From positions 7,415,501 through 7,479,500 of the forward strand of contig NC_083523.1 in NCBI RefSeq assembly GCF_032362555.1: 64,000 bases of DNA. The letters are read 5' to 3'. Below are positions 21,870 through 34,744 of this stretch, in pieces. A program made the position numbers and the translations under genes. The notes below the pieces were generated by a model. That model was not told where the DNA came from. It did not search any database and saw only the letters and a list, made by a program, of their open reading frames with translations. Position 1 is the stretch's first letter; every line of letters begins with the position of its first letter. The DNA is from Amyelois transitella. Lineage: Eukaryota; Arthropoda; Insecta; Lepidoptera; Pyralidae.

Positions 21870-22246
21870 GATGGTAAAATGTTACTGGCTGACTGTGATC
21901 ATGCAGAAGAGAAGACAAATTAAAAAAAAAGCAGATCGTGATATGCCCGGGTACCTACATCGATAAACCTAACCTAAGCATGCTAGGGTGGACGAACGAT
22001 ATGGCGCGTACATGGACATACGAGTACGTTGCTACTTCATGATCCGGCCATTCTACACCAGCTATATAGTTCGACAATCAACGTTGACAATTTACCCAAC
22101 CAAACTAGGGAAAATCGTTTGTGTAGGGTGTCCAAGGTATGTGAAATGGAAAAGCCAGGGGTGAAGCGGGGAGGCAGACCCCCGCAGTGAAAAAACTTAA
22201 TTGTGAGACGGCAGATTTGTTAGGTTCCTACCAATCACAATTCTTT

Positions 22247-22305
22247 CACACACGTTATGCTTCATAATACTGGAGTCGCCATTATTATGAAGCATAACGT
22301 GTGTG
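22247..22305. repeat. Perfect 23-bp inverted repeat, 13-base loop
   Basis: The left arm 22247-22269 (CACACACGTTATGCTTCATA, then ATA) is the exact reverse complement of 22283-22305. No terminal-repeat element or target duplication explains it. The geometry (59 bases, short loop) would also allow a hairpin RNA if transcribed. Confidence 0.85.
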
Positions 22306-23462
22306 GCGATATCTCTTTGTTCAACATCAAAAGCCAAGTAAAGATTCTAAATCGCGCAAGTAAGATTGAATGTAAGTGTGTATTTAGGTACTACGTTTGT
22401 TCGCCATTGAAAGTTTGCAGTTATACTTAATACCTAATTGGTAGTTAATCAGATTGTATGTAAACTTTTTAAGTAGCGGGCAACAGCTAGTAATTAAAAA
22501 ATATTTATAAAAACCTCACTTTTCTGTAGGTTAAGCAGTCCTTGGTGATGCCGGTTTTTGTTTGTAGATGCGCAAATATCCATTTTATTGCGATTAAAAC
22601 TTTAGCATCGTGATAGTGACCAGTGTAGGACGAGTGGTGTCAGGTCCATAGGTGACGGTGACAAATTTATTCTTTTTAAATTTTATGCCAGTTAATTAAG
22701 ATGAAAACTATTTGCATTATTTTAAAAATACTTAATTACGGTACATGATCTTTTTATTTTCCCTCCTAACAACTTATTACTGTAGTAATTAATACTAAAT
22801 GTACAATCTCCAATGTTGACTCAATGGTATTATGTGCAAAATTTTTACTTAGGTAGGTAAGTTATGTACCTACATTATCTTATTATAAAATTCTCGTGTG
22901 ACAATGTTCGTTTCCGTACTGCTCCGAAACGGCTAGACCGATTCTCTTGAAATTTTGTGAGCATATTGAGTAGGTCTGAGAATCGGCCAACATCTATTTT
23001 TCAAACCTCTTAGTGGTAAGGGTTGTCCCTTAACACATCATATAAAAGTAACGTCTAGGTATATCCTAAAACAGCGACAAAGGAAACATTACATACTAAA
23101 AATGAAACAATCAATTTTTTTAAGTATTTAATTCATATAAAAATACAATTACCAATATACATAATCGCGTCATTGCCTGCAGGCATACATTAAATGACAA
23201 TAAAACTAATGCAAAACATTAAATGCTTGAAGACGAACTTTAAGTACGAATAGGCACATGTCAGTCTGTGATACATCGAATGTAAGGTCTTTTTCACACT
23301 GGCGATAAACATATGAGAGAGCTTTTGATAGTAAATGACAAAGGAAACTATTCGAAAACTGGTTGTCTCTTTTTCTACTCTAAAATGCATTCACGCTCAG
23401 CCTTATAAGGAAATCAGTCTGATGAGGAAATTTTAAGTGAATAAAATCACGATGATCTTAGA

Positions 23463-23583
23463 GGATGCGATTCTATAAAAGTGTAGCCGTTCGGAGGTGT
23501 ACAGAAATCCACCAATCAGAAACCGTTCGCAAACAATGGATCGCTGTGATTGGCTGGCATAGTTCTTGTTCTGTAGAATCGCA
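23463..23583. mobile_element. Short MITE-like element, about 120 bp
   Basis: Ends are GGATGCGATTCTA and the complement of GGTTGCGATTCTA (12 of 13 identical). The body carries CCACCAATCAGAAACCGTTC and TGTGATTGGCTGGCATAG. No target duplication was found, so the superfamily is unknown. Confidence 0.5.
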
Positions 23584-24530
23584 ACCAACGTCATGAAAGT
23601 AGAATAACAAGATAGTCCATATAGTTTTCATCGTCTATTTTCAAACCGCCAGTGTAAAAGAGAAATGAATAAATTCATTAACTCTACTCTCTGAGCATCA
23701 TTTTAAATTACGTGATTAAAAACACCTAAAAATAATGTTTTCACTATAACTAGGACTTTTGAAGATAGTCGGCAAAAAGTTACGCAGCCTGAGTTTTCAA
23801 AACCCTTCATTAGTCAGATTTAAAACCATTAAATCAGAGTACAATTGCAAATACGAAATATTAGTTCCACTAGTTTTAGTGAAAACGATTTCAGAGTTAA
23901 AGATTAAAAGAATGAGATTAATATTTGGCCGAAAAATTTACAAACTAATCCAATTGTGACGTTTAAAGTCTAGTTTGGCGTTGTCGTTAAGACAAGCAAA
24001 GTTAAAAATAAAATATAATCTCCTAGTAAAATAATACCTAATTGGGATACATCTGTTCAGTAAATAGGGGATTGCAAAATGCGAGGAAACAGAAAGATTA
24101 TACTGAAGCGATTGATAAGAGCCGGCTTGGGACCAGAGTCCATAACAAAATATCTACACACAAATAAACATTTAGCATTCAACAATAAAGGCACAAGAAG
24201 AACACCCACCAAATTTGCAGCACTGTCTTTTGACTTAAATGGAAAAGCGTGTAACATTTCTCAATTGAGCTACCGGACTGTAAAGTGGTAAGGAATGACG
24301 CTTTTTTTTGAAGAGCTATGGAATTTCTTGTTAAGGGATGCCGTACCTAAACTTTACATAAAGACAAACGTAACAGATTTGCAAGTAGCACTCAAATGAA
24401 CAAAGAAATGCCGCGATCCAAATCCGTGCAGAGTTTGAGCAATTTAGGACCGCTGTGTGTGGAAAGCCTTTCAATCCAAGTTAGAAGACAGTGCCACTGG
24501 TCCCAGCGTATCTTAACAGCGCAAAAGGGA

Positions 24531-26151
24531 TTACCACAGTCCTGATGAGAATCCACCTGGTGGTACGCGGACGCGTTTTGGCGGTTCTACTTTGGGTGGT
24601 TCCGCTTTAGGTTCAGCGGCGGTGGGGGAGGACTGGGGTGGGGATGGTTCAGGCTTGCTCTCTGGAGCTGGTTCAGTCTTAGCTGGGCTCTCGGGCTGAG
24701 CGGGGCTTGGCTCTGGGGGCGGTGCGACCTCCTGCGGTGGGGTCTCAGCTTGCCCGTTTTGGGTTGGTGATGTGCCGTTCTGTGGCTTCGGGGGCTCGTC
24801 GCCTTGTCCTGAAATGGTTAAATTATCATATAAAAGATATTGTTTCTATAAATTGAATGATCTACCACATGTCAAACAAGGTAAAACGTATGTAAGGTGA
24901 ATGGCATCACTTGACACCGGAAGTACATAATTGGTTGCGAAAATAAGATAATGGTTTGTATGTTACTGGGGTCAAAGACTTAATAAAAAGTTAAATGGCA
25001 GACTGTAGAAGAAGCATTTTGAGACATTTTCATTTTAACAAATAATTTCATGCGGAATCATCATAAATTTAAGTATTTGCAAAAAGCATCGGTGAAAATT
25101 CATGTGATCATGTTTGATAAGCCACAATTTGTTTCAAAGTTTATTAAACTGTTATGTCACCGCTTCATCTCGTAAGGAGGCATTCACCCGCGTAAATATT
25201 TGCCCTGTAAGATAAGAGGTCATTCAAGCTACAATTGGCCTAGTTTTGTATATTAACGTTCTATAGGCCTATGTATGATATAGCTTTTAGTCTTGGTTGC
25301 ATCCTCATCACTTTGGAGAGGAGCCAGGGGTATGCCTTTGACCATGGATCCTGGATTGGTGAGTCAGTAAACCGTACATGTTTTGGATCGATCATGATAA
25401 CACACATCCAGTTACCTGAATGTGCAGGTTTCCCCATAATATTTTCCCTTACTGTTACACCGTTCTGGTCATGTTATTAGCAATATTAAATAATATTATT
25501 ATGTATGACTCAATATCCTTTACCAAAGCAATATTATGGCATTGTTATAAAAACACATAAAGAAGTGTTTTAATGATTAATAGCGATTAATATTATTTTT
25601 ATATATTCGTGACTAATGCGCGACTGATAAATAACCAGATTCCCAGAATTTGAAAGAGAGCAAGGATCTTTAGCAGTTTAAAAAAACTCCTCATAAGGTA
25701 GGTTATTAAACACGTAGTGTCCACTTCCTAGATGAGGACTTTCAAGTTTCATGATAGTGTTACGTATGTAATAATACGTTAAACAGCATGCTTCTCTCAA
25801 AGCCTTATTAAGGGAAAGATATGGAGTCATTCTATTCCGAAACGCCGCAACCACACGGCGTTTTAAAATAAAACCACACGGTTAGCATATTCACTGCTAA
25901 AATTGCGTAGGTACACCTTCTTAAATGTTTCTACAAACGACGTTGCCCGCGTTCTCAGCAGTAGAGTTCTTAAAGACAAACGATCATCTCCACTTACCGG
26001 CATTGGCAACACCCGGGAACTGACGCCTGCCACGCGGGGGCTCCGGATCCCCGCCGAAGATGTCCGTGTGCCCGCCGCCAGGGGGGCGTAGCACCCTGCT
26101 GGACATGCGCGGCGCCTCGCCGAGACCAACGTTGAACGATGTCGAAGTCAT
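24531..26151 (-). CDS. Jupiter: Jupiter/JPT-family microtubule-associated protein
   Basis: Two minus-strand exons, 25998-26151 and 24531-24808, join in phase 1 to give 143 residues. Drosophila Jupiter binds microtubules; the vertebrate relatives are JPT1/HN1 and JPT2. The diagnostic motif SSRVLRPPGGGHTDIFG lies at about 17-33, near the N-terminus as in the family. The middle (about 53-128) is a low-complexity Pro/Glu/Ser/Lys segment (PPKPQNGTSPTQNGQAETPP and onward), as expected for a disordered microtubule-binding protein. The C-terminus RVRVPPGGFSSGLW repeats the PPGG theme. Splice sites are GCCG|GTAAGT and CCATTTCAG. Intron 1 (24809-25997) contains a repeat B copy. Other isoform exons could lie in the intron and be missed. 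Confidence 0.9.
25265..25478 (-). repeat. Repeat B body in Jupiter intron
   Basis: Minus-strand copy: GGTTGCATCCTCATCACTTT, GGAGAGGAGCCAGGGGTATG, TGGATCCTGGATTGGTGAGT, TTTGGATCGATCATGATAAC and CCTGAATGTGCAGGTTTCCC, the reverse of the order at 42440-42690. Confidence 0.7.
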
Positions 26152-28237
26152 TTTTGTTTCTGTAACCGATGTAATATTAACATTAGTATAACATACATAC
26201 ATACATATAATGACTTAAAGATATATTTTACGCAGTAAACTGGCCCAACAGTCGCGAATGGGCGGAAAGGTCACGTTCAGCTGTAAGGTTTAATGATGGA
26301 ATTGAGGTCCAAATAGTGACAGGTTGCTAGTTAGAATAACATTAGTACCCTAAACCCGTAAAACGACAAGCTTGCATGAAGACATTTAATAAATTGAAGT
26401 GACAGTTGACAGTGAATGAATGAAGCGAAAGAAGTATGCAGAGATCGTGGCAAGTGGAAAGATGTAATATCTGTTTACCCCGCTGAGATGAACGCAAAGG
26501 CGCAAGAAACTACATATAGGAAGGTCTCGATAGATACATATAGTCACGTCTATATAACTCGCGGGTCAGCCGGAGCCAACAATCATCAATCAAGACTGAT
26601 AGGCCACGTTCAGCTGTTTGTCTTAATGATAGAATTGAGGTATAGAATAGTCTTGACGGGAGATGCTTTTTGGAGATCAAGATGGTACTCTATGGAAAAG
26701 GCCTACCTAAAATACTTAGGAGGCCAATTGCGTAGTAAGATGACGATGATAACGCATATCACTACAAAGTATATAAAGCGAAATCGCTTCCCGCGACTAT
26801 CCCTGATACTCTGAAACTTCATAATAGATTTTGATGCAATTTTTTTAAATAGAATGATTCAGGTATATATACATATTATATGTAGATGCTACAAGTGCGA
26901 AGCCGGAGCGGATCGTTATGCCTATACATTATACATCGTCTATGATTTACGATAAAATCTACTGAAATATGAGCGTTATTATAAAAAAAAAAGTGACTCG
27001 GTAGGTTAATGTTAGTTTTCGGTAACGATTTAGGTCACCAACGATTGACACCAGTACACTAATGTTATTTGAAGTAGTTCGAAAGTAATAATTGTGATGG
27101 TTTAACATCAATACGAAACATTAACAAACATAGGTATATAAAACTAGTTTTGGATACGAGATAATTTCCAGAAAAAAATTATCATACATTTTTAAAAATT
27201 ACTATGATATTCTAGAGAGTGCCCCCGTCTACGCTAATGTAAAACGAAATAATCCCGTTTACTTCTATTCCCTTGGGAATTTCGGGAAATCTTTTTTTAG
27301 ACCAGCTGTTCGCGTTGTGCGTTTTCTGTCAGTCAGTCAAAGACTCATTCATGCAGTTTTATATTTAAAGATTTAGTAGATCAATGTAAGTCATACATAT
27401 ACTATATACGTCTATCTATTGCAGTTCCACGGCTAAACCGCTCGACCGATTTCAATAAAATTTTGTTCGAACCCCTTCTTACACAAACATTACTTTTTTT
27501 TTAATTCTGAAGGTCACGGAGGTTAAATCCAGGGCATATGTAACAAAATATTTTATATGCGCGCCTACTTAAACCTACTCTAGTATAGACGTAACTAATT
27601 AGGTAAAATAGAGAATTTAATTAGCATAATGCCACATTGTCTAAGGCACACGTCCCCGGCCGACTTAATAATGAATGCACATTGTCTCTGAAAACAATAC
27701 GTCACGATAATAATTTCTAATTGTAAGAACACCATTAAATTAGTCATATACTTAGCGTTCAAAGACTTTCTCACATTGTTACCAGTACATACATTACCGC
27801 TTTTCTAGGAAATGTAATGTCGACGGTTTCTGTATTATGAATTATGGAATAAGAGATAGCTCTGTGAGTACTACAGACACATACTCACAATCACATTTTT
27901 ATCCTTTACGGGGTAAACCGAGCAGGAGTAACGCCACATTCAGTACAATGGCTCATAATGGATTTGAATATGTATCACCATAAAAATAATATATTAAGTT
28001 AACAAATTAAAACCATTAATTATTACGATTAATAGAATTTGGTTCACACAATAAATCATATCGCATTAGAACAATCTACATCAAGAATCGTAGTTGGGAA
28101 TAAAACTATTGTTCTAAATGATTAATCGTTCACTTTAGCACCATTCAGACCATATCACGAACAATAGTACCAACGTCACAAAAATATAATTGTTATACAA
28201 ATTTGATCATGTAACAAGATTTTGCATACCTATAATA
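26152..28237. other. Repeat-rich upstream region of Jupiter
   Basis: Two minus-strand repeat A copies (about 26195-26330 and 26530-26650) flank a plus-strand LINE fragment (about 26375-26490, containing NEAKEVCRDRGKWKDV). Retroposon 3'-end phrases lie at 27240-27360 (TATTCCCTTGGGAATTTCGG) and 27420-27550, and an old repeat A tail at about 27880-27960. No host exon was recognised. Confidence 0.55.
26375..26495 (+). repeat. LINE 3'-end fragment (family L)
   Basis: Contains the peptide MNEAKEVCRDRGKWKDVISV, matching the family L block at 42340-42410, followed by TTTACCCCGCTGAGATGAAC where intact copies have the CCCCTCCGGGATAAAGG tail. Confidence 0.6.
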
Positions 28238-28480
28238 CAGAGCCGGATTAACCCTGTCATGGGCCTGTAGGCACTACCATTTTCGGGCCCCTTTTCTTTA
28301 CCTATTCTGACTGATAGTCATGTGATGTATTTTTTTTTGCCTTCTACTAGGGTTGCCAACATTTTAGTGTCAAAATATAGTATTTTTTAAGAAAAGCTTT
28401 TAAAAATATAGTACCTTGCACATAAATATAGTATTTTAGTAGGGAACAATAAAACATTACCTAAGTTACATTTTACTAAT

Positions 28481-28669
28481 TTATTTTTTATTTTTTACTG
28501 GCCAAAAACTATATATTTTTGCACTTTTTAACAATTTTTTCTCTCCAATAAAACTGGCAGAAGGTTTATCGCAGTAAATTTTTAAATAACTATAAATCAA
28601 AAGCTCATTTTTAGTAGGTATAAAAGATATATGTGCTCTGTTTCTTTCTTCACACCATTTAGAATTCAT
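28481..28669 (-). pseudogene. Possible hAT transposase remnant
   Basis: A 62-residue frame containing ERNRAHISFIPTKNELLIYS and GEKKLLKSAKIYSFWPVK. Its position inside an hAT element and the ISFIPTKNELLIYSYLK wording suggest the end of a transposase-like frame, but no conserved dimerisation motif could be confirmed by eye. Confidence 0.35.
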
Positions 28670-29080
28670 AATCCTTTCTATGAATGCCGAAATAGCGGGA
28701 ACACTTTTGTTTTAAATACTTTTGGTTTTGTGTATGTGAAAATCGTAAGTCTTCAAATACGGAGAACACATAAACTTTTAAAATTTACCTTGCAATCGCA
28801 GAACTCATATCACATATTGTAATTAAAGATACGTAGGTTATAGGTATTTTGAAAGTTTCGGAACTATTACGCTACAAATTATTATCACCCTACGGAAGCT
28901 TACAGAACGCACCCAACAAATCGGGGATTCCCCCAACGTACATGAAGTCCAGTTAGTTGCGATTCGAAGGATTATATTAGTTCTTATATTAGATACTAGA
29001 TGGTTCTGTATGTATAAAGTGTTACAGGTGTTGAAAAAGAAAGAAAAGTTTTGTTAATTATCATTTTCGTTCAATTTGAC

Positions 29081-29336
29081 GGCCTCTGTGGCGCAGCGGT
29101 AGTACGCTTGCCTGTGACACCGGGGGTCCCGGGTTCGAATCCCGGCCAGGGCATGATGAGAAAAGAACTTTTTCTGATTGGCCTAGGTCTTGGATGTTTA
29201 TCTATATAAGTATTTATTATAAAATATAGTATCGTTGAGTTAGTATCTCGTAACACAAGTGTCGAACTTACTTCGAGGCTAACTCAATCTGTGTAATTTG
29301 TCCCGTATATATTTATTTATTAATTTATATTTAATT
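29081..29336 (+). repeat. tRNA-headed SINE (family C), inside the hAT element
   Basis: The head has a textbook polymerase III A box (TGGCGCAGCGG) and B box (GGTTCGAATCC) in a tRNA-like fold of about 73 bases. A body follows with CTTTTTCTGATTGGCCTAGG, AGTATCGTTGAGTTAGTATC and CTAACTCAATCTGTGTAATT, then an AT-rich TTTATT tail. The same SINE is at 37224-37470. The acceptor stem does not pair well and no host tRNA end follows, so it is a SINE and not a tRNA gene. Confidence 0.85.
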
Positions 29337-32300
29337 AAAAAAAAAATATTTTCGGAATGCAGTGCAGTGGGCGGGGCCCCTGTCGATGCTGGGCCCCTAG
29401 GCAGTTGCCTACTCTGCCTTAAGGTTAATCCGGCTCTGCTATAATACATATAAAAAAAACATTTGAACCGAAAGTGGAAAAGCTGATTTGAAATCGTGTA
29501 ATTTTCTTTCTCCCGACGTTAATATCGGTTACATGGTTACCTCTCAGAAGCGGAGTCTGAGATGAGCTTTTTGAAAGTGAATCTATATTGGGTAGGTAGG
29601 TCAGGTCACTACACGAAGCGAATACCGTCCGACCTCCGCGAACTTTGTAGGAGAACCTAACTCATATTGGATCCACACTGCTTGAAATCATGTGTCATGA
29701 GGAGATCATGAGAAAACTAGTGTTCTGTCACTATTGTCCCCTACTGAAGTTTCTGTTTTAACCGACTTCAAAAAAGGAGGAGGTTCTCAATACGACCGTT
29801 TTTATTTGGCAAATATCCGGTTATTGTTCTCAGTTTGACCTGTATGTATGTTTGTCCGCGATTTTGTTACACTTGGAAAAAGGTTTGAGGAATTTAACCG
29901 ACTTCAAAACTCTTTTTATACAAGTAATTTATCATATTTGTTGGGTGTTTGTTCCGGTCACTCCTTCGTTGAGATTTCGGGATTCGCCTGTGACTACGGT
30001 CACGAAATGGAAAGGCATTCACGAAGGGAAATGTGAAACGACACGGGGTGACTCCCGTCTGGAATTCGATATCCTCAACACGGAAGCCCTTGAAGTGGAA
30101 ATCTAAACCAGATTGGATCACGATTAGTTCATTAAGTTCAGTAACTTGATGTGTAGGTTTTCTCGAGACAAGAGCATCAAGTTAGATTCAGTTCTCTCAT
30201 TGCCACTAAAATCAGTGCATACCTACCTACTTATGTAATACGCGGTGAAAGTAATCAACTGAAAAGTACCTAACTCATAAAAAAGAGTTCAGGATTGCAC
30301 CTACGTGGAATATTTGCAAAAGTAATCTACCAAACTTAACCAACAACATAACCAACTATAATAATCGTTAGTTACAATATTATTAGACACCTAATAATAG
30401 TGATAAATGTTTGAGTCACGATTTCCACTAACTACATGACTAACCGAAAACAATTTCGCGGTACTAAAACTTCAGATTAGACACAAACCATCATTCAAAT
30501 CAGATAAAGGTATAATAAAATATCTTTCTTCTTCAAAAAAATTCAGCAATAACAGTTTCTATACACAATTTCGTCTTTATCCCTTACGGGATAGACAGGA
30601 ACAATAATCTCGTAAGACTAAAAGGCCACGATCAGCTTTATGGCTTGATGATTGAATCGAGATTCAAATACTGACAGGTCCATTGCCAACTAACTTCCCC
30701 GCGTAAATCTAAAAACGACCAAAATTCCTATTCCCGCGGGAATTTCGGGAAATCCTCTCTTAATGCACTCCTAAACCACAAAAAACCTACAAGCTAACTT
30801 TCTAGGCTGAAGTTATATCAGTCAGTATGTAGGTATATAGATAAGTCAGTCAGTTATTCACTTTTTCTTTTATATGTATAATAAGAAGAATACGATACCT
30901 CCTTGAAAAATATTAGGTACCGTCCACTTAAAACGACTCACGAAAGTGCCGGAAGTGTATCATCAAGATGCGCGTATTTTGAGAAACGTATGTTGATACA
31001 TTGGGCTTTATTTTAATCACAATACCATCGCTCATTTTAAAATTCACAAGGCGGATTAGAGTGGAAATGCCCTTAGTTCCGTTTTTCATAAAGTATTTTA
31101 ATTATCTTATATTATTTTAATTATCTGCGAAAAAGTGTTCGGCTTTTAATAAATATTTAAAGGATCCTTAGCATAAATATTACAAATATATACACTTAAT
31201 ATACATTATCGTGAATATTTGACATATAAAGTCCCCCTATTTTCTGTCTGTATGTATCTATATGTGGACGGATTTTGTTCCCCTTTGAAATGTTGGAAAG
31301 AGGGTTTTCTGAGGGAGTTTTCCTGTGCGAAGCCGGGGCGGGTCGCTAGTAAGGTATAAAGGCGTGACATATATTATACGTGTATATAAACACTGATAGG
31401 TATTGATTGGAATGTTATTTTGTTTATTTTTCGTGTACCTATTTTTATCATTCATGTAACATGCTTAATTCTTGGTAATGATAAGATAGGCTATATTACA
31501 GGTTGATTATCATTTTATATGAGTATGAATCAAAAAATAAATGATTCATCAACCTATGTTCGTCCTCGTCGGCAGATCAAAGAATGTTTTCCAGTAAAGA
31601 AAAGAAGCATTTTATATCGCCTTATAAATAGGACAACACCTTCATGTAACCAAATACCTACTCCCAATATTAGTTGGTTTTCTAATAATTCATTTGAGTT
31701 GCAAAAAAAATTGCAATATACATTGTAGGTACATCATTTTCATCCTCTTGAAATTTTTAAGGTCTGGCTATAATACAGGAGAGGGATTAGTAAGTCAAAT
31801 AGAAAAATTATGCACCATACTTTTAAATATAGTAATATGTATGTAATGTGATTATCAAACTGATGTCCATGAAATTGCATTCATGTGTGGAGTAAATAGG
31901 GTAATTTTCAAGTAGACGGAGCCGCGGGCGAAAGCTTGTAATTAAAAATAAGAGACTTCATGAATGATTGTCAATAAGTAAACCTCATCTGCTTGGATCC
32001 TGCTTACACAATCAATTGCATCAAAAATTAAAGGTTTGTCGTCTTACATATTTAATGCTATATAGATACCTACATATAAATTGATATAAACAAAGTGTAA
32101 TCAAAGTACGCACTTCCACCCGACATTCGATCAGGCGGCCATAACTGGAATGTATATGTTGAACTTATATGGACAAGCCTATTTAAACATACCTTGTACA
32201 ATCGAACACTAATGTGATTTAAGAAAATAACTTAAGTGCAAGAAATAAAAAAAAAATCTTAAAATTAATTATGCGCGTTTTGTTTCTTTTTCACATGAAG

Positions 32301-32891
32301 CATTAGACTTTATATGTAAACAATATTATAATAAATACAATATAATAGGTTTTATAATAATACTAATCTACTTACATACAAAGCTACTAAAGTTAAAATA
32401 AGAAATTCATTTTTAAGATACTTCATAATCCTACTAATGTAGTGTTGGAATAACTAGTAATGATTCACTAAGTAGTTATTCCGACACCCCATGAAAAGAA
32501 TTTCTTAATTGCAAATAAACTGAGACATGAAAAGATTCCAGAAAATATAAGGAATAAGAACAATGTGCACAGACAGACACCCAACAGATATGGAAAGAAT
32601 TTCTGAATTGCAAATCAGCTGAGACGTGAAAAGATTCCAGCAGATAATTAATCAGATGGTAAAATTAAAACATCCATACAGCTGAAGGTGTCCTTAGCCT
32701 AGACTATTCAGCTCCATCTACCATAACGGATAAACATGTGGTTTGGCAAAAGTAACATTATTGCTTGTGAATAGTTTTCCAAGAGATGAATATATGTATA
32801 ATACCAAAAGGAGAGACGAGTATAGTGCAAGTAAGGTAGATTTTTAATGATTACAATTTTTTTTATCTAAAGTTACTGCCAGCCCTTATGG

Positions 32892-32934
32892 CACAGGGCA
32901 CTTATAACTAATGGTTAGTTATAAGTGCCCTGTG
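32892..32934. repeat. Perfect 20-bp inverted repeat, 3-base loop
   Basis: CACAGGGCACTTATAACTAA at 32892-32911 is followed by TGG and then its exact reverse complement at 32915-32934. No flanking duplication is visible. Confidence 0.85.
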
Positions 32935-33006
32935 TATTAAAACAAAAAATAAATATATAAAACGAAAAATTCAATACATTTTCTCACATCTTCTTAATAA
33001 AAATTA

Positions 33007-33479
33007 TTATAGAAAAAAGTAAGTAATATATTTTTGAGCCTGAGTGTACCACTCCATGCATTGATATGCATGTGCAATACAACCACAATGTAAGGTAATG
33101 CATTGAAATAATAAGTCCATCTGTTTGCTAATTATACAATTAGCTTTTGCAGGGCTACTAAAAGTAGCCATATTCCCCTTCCAGGTTTCATCTGTCTCCA
33201 TCAAATATTATCAATTGTTGTTGAATTTATTTGTTGCAAACACAAAAGCAAAATGAATTATTTTCTTTATAATATAAAGTAGTTTGGAGTTCGAGCTACA
33301 TAAATTCTTAATTTCAACAAATAGGTCTTGCCTACTTCCATGAGTCTACTTGCATACATTAACTGCTGATTTAGAAAAAAATATAATTCAGACACCTTGA
33401 GATATCCACACAAAAGACCAACTATCGATATTCTAGGAATAAATGATTCCAATTCTGTGATAAAATAAGTAGCACCCAT
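33007..33479 (-). other. Two unexplained minus-strand reading frames
   Basis: 33267-33479 reads ELESFIPRISIVGLLCGYLK, VSELYFFLNQQLMYASRLME and VGKTYLLKLRIYVARTPNY; the part from ELES could start at the good acceptor TTTTATCACAG. Downstream, 33007-33204 reads METDETWKGNMATFSSPAKA and FQCITLHCGCIAHAYQCMEW. The compositions look more protein-like than neighbouring shadow frames and could form helical repeats. About 1.3 kb upstream on the same strand are good donors (34749 and about 34845), which would suit a gene divergent from taxilin. Frames and start are unproven, and it may be a decayed gene. Confidence 0.25.
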
Positions 33480-34744
33480 GTCATGGTAAGTACAAACTAT
33501 AATAAATATTTGAAATTGATGTTTCCTGTATATTTTCTATGTGCATATATAATGAAATGGATAACTAAATATGTAATAATGCATGATAGATTGAATTATG
33601 AGCTGTGGATTTCAAAGCTCAGGGTCTAATAAGATAGCACTTGTACTGAGGCACCAAACCAACTTGATTAGGATATTTGAGTCAACTCTTCACAAAGTTA
33701 AAGACTGTCCTAAGTTTACCCTAACGGGGAGCACACAGCCCTGATATTTTTTATTGTATCATGTTTGTACTCTTGTCTTCAGGGGAAAAGCTTTGGAGCC
33801 GCATTAGATAAGAAAATTCACAAAAAGGTTCAAGTTACTATAATTCATATAAGAATTATATGTATGAAGGAAATATAACCAATTAAGTAATATAAGAAAC
33901 ATTGGATGGTTGAAAGGTTATGTTTAAAACAGTACATCATCAACATTAATTCAGTAATCAACAGTTTTAATAATTTTACAACAACCTTTCAAAGGTACGG
34001 GGTATGTAACTTCTTTTCTTTCTTAAATTAAAGAGATAACTCTTATTGGTGTAGTCAAGTGAAGAATTCTCCATTCATCTCTCTTCTCTGCAATTTCTTT
34101 TTTACTTGTTGGTATTTAACTTTACCAAACTGTTATAACAGTTAGATCATCCAAGTTCATACAGGCAATGGGCATATTAAAAGTGAATTCCATATGTTAA
34201 AATTTATCATAAAAAAAATGTTGAAGCAACTTTGACCAAGCAAATTAGGTACCTAGTAGCATGTTATAAAATACTTTAAGCATTGCATGATGTTCCGACT
34301 GTAGGGAAATGTAAGAGAATGACTACAAATGCTATCAATGAGGAAACCGGTTTTAACCGGTTAAAAATAGCAATAATACTGTATACAGATGAACGCACTA
34401 AGAACTAATTTCAAAGATTAGATGTTATTTAAAAAGGGATAACAGTAAATAAAATTAATTTATCAGAAACATCTAATCGAACGGTCTAATCGTTCATGCG
34501 GTTAATAACGGTCGTCCTTTGTCTGCGAAAAACCACGTTACAGCGCCCCATTTTTGTCTCAACAAAATTTATAGCGGTTCTTTTGCGAAATATTTAACTC
34601 TCTAATCTCACGCCCATGCCCAAGGAAATACCAAATTTCCTCCTACGGCATCTTAGCACATTGACCTTAGTAAAATATTGAAAAATAACGGCCCTCATTG
34701 GTTTTTATGCAGCCGAGATTTTCAGTAAAAATAATGCTAAATTA

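Larger units (their letters stand above)
21870..24530. other. Intergenic region upstream of the coiled-coil gene
   Basis: No gene seen. It holds a long perfect hairpin (22247-22305), a retroposon-like phrase (about 22890-23040, CCGTACTGCTCCGAAACGGC and GAGAATCGGCCAACATC) and a small element with inverted ends (23463-23583). The far end must contain the Jupiter 3' UTR, whose limit I could not fix. Confidence 0.5.
28238..29438. mobile_element. hAT-type DNA transposon with 8-bp target duplication
   Basis: Ends are CAGAGCCGGATTAACC at 28238 and its reverse complement GGTTAATCCGGCTCTG ending at 29438. The target duplication CTATAATA is perfect at 28230-28237 and 29439-29446; eight bases is the hAT hallmark. 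Just inside, GGGCCCC-rich blocks occur at both ends (near 28285 and 29375-29395). The minus-strand open frame 28481-28669 (with FIPTKNELLIYSYLKIYCDK and KKLLKSAK) may be a transposase C-terminal remnant. The element is 1.2 kb, about 255 bases of which is a later SINE. Confidence 0.88.

Noticed and set aside
21966-21978. Telomere-like CCTAACCTAA near 21970
   Set aside because: Only two units of the insect telomere motif, expected by chance.
26416-26814. A 132-residue plus-strand protein
   Set aside because: Translation of a LINE family L fragment running into an inverted repeat A copy, not a host gene.
29081-29156. tRNA gene call (A box and B box both perfect)
   Set aside because: The same head with the same long body recurs at 37224, the acceptor stem pairs poorly, and it ends in SINE sequence. 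It is a SINE head.
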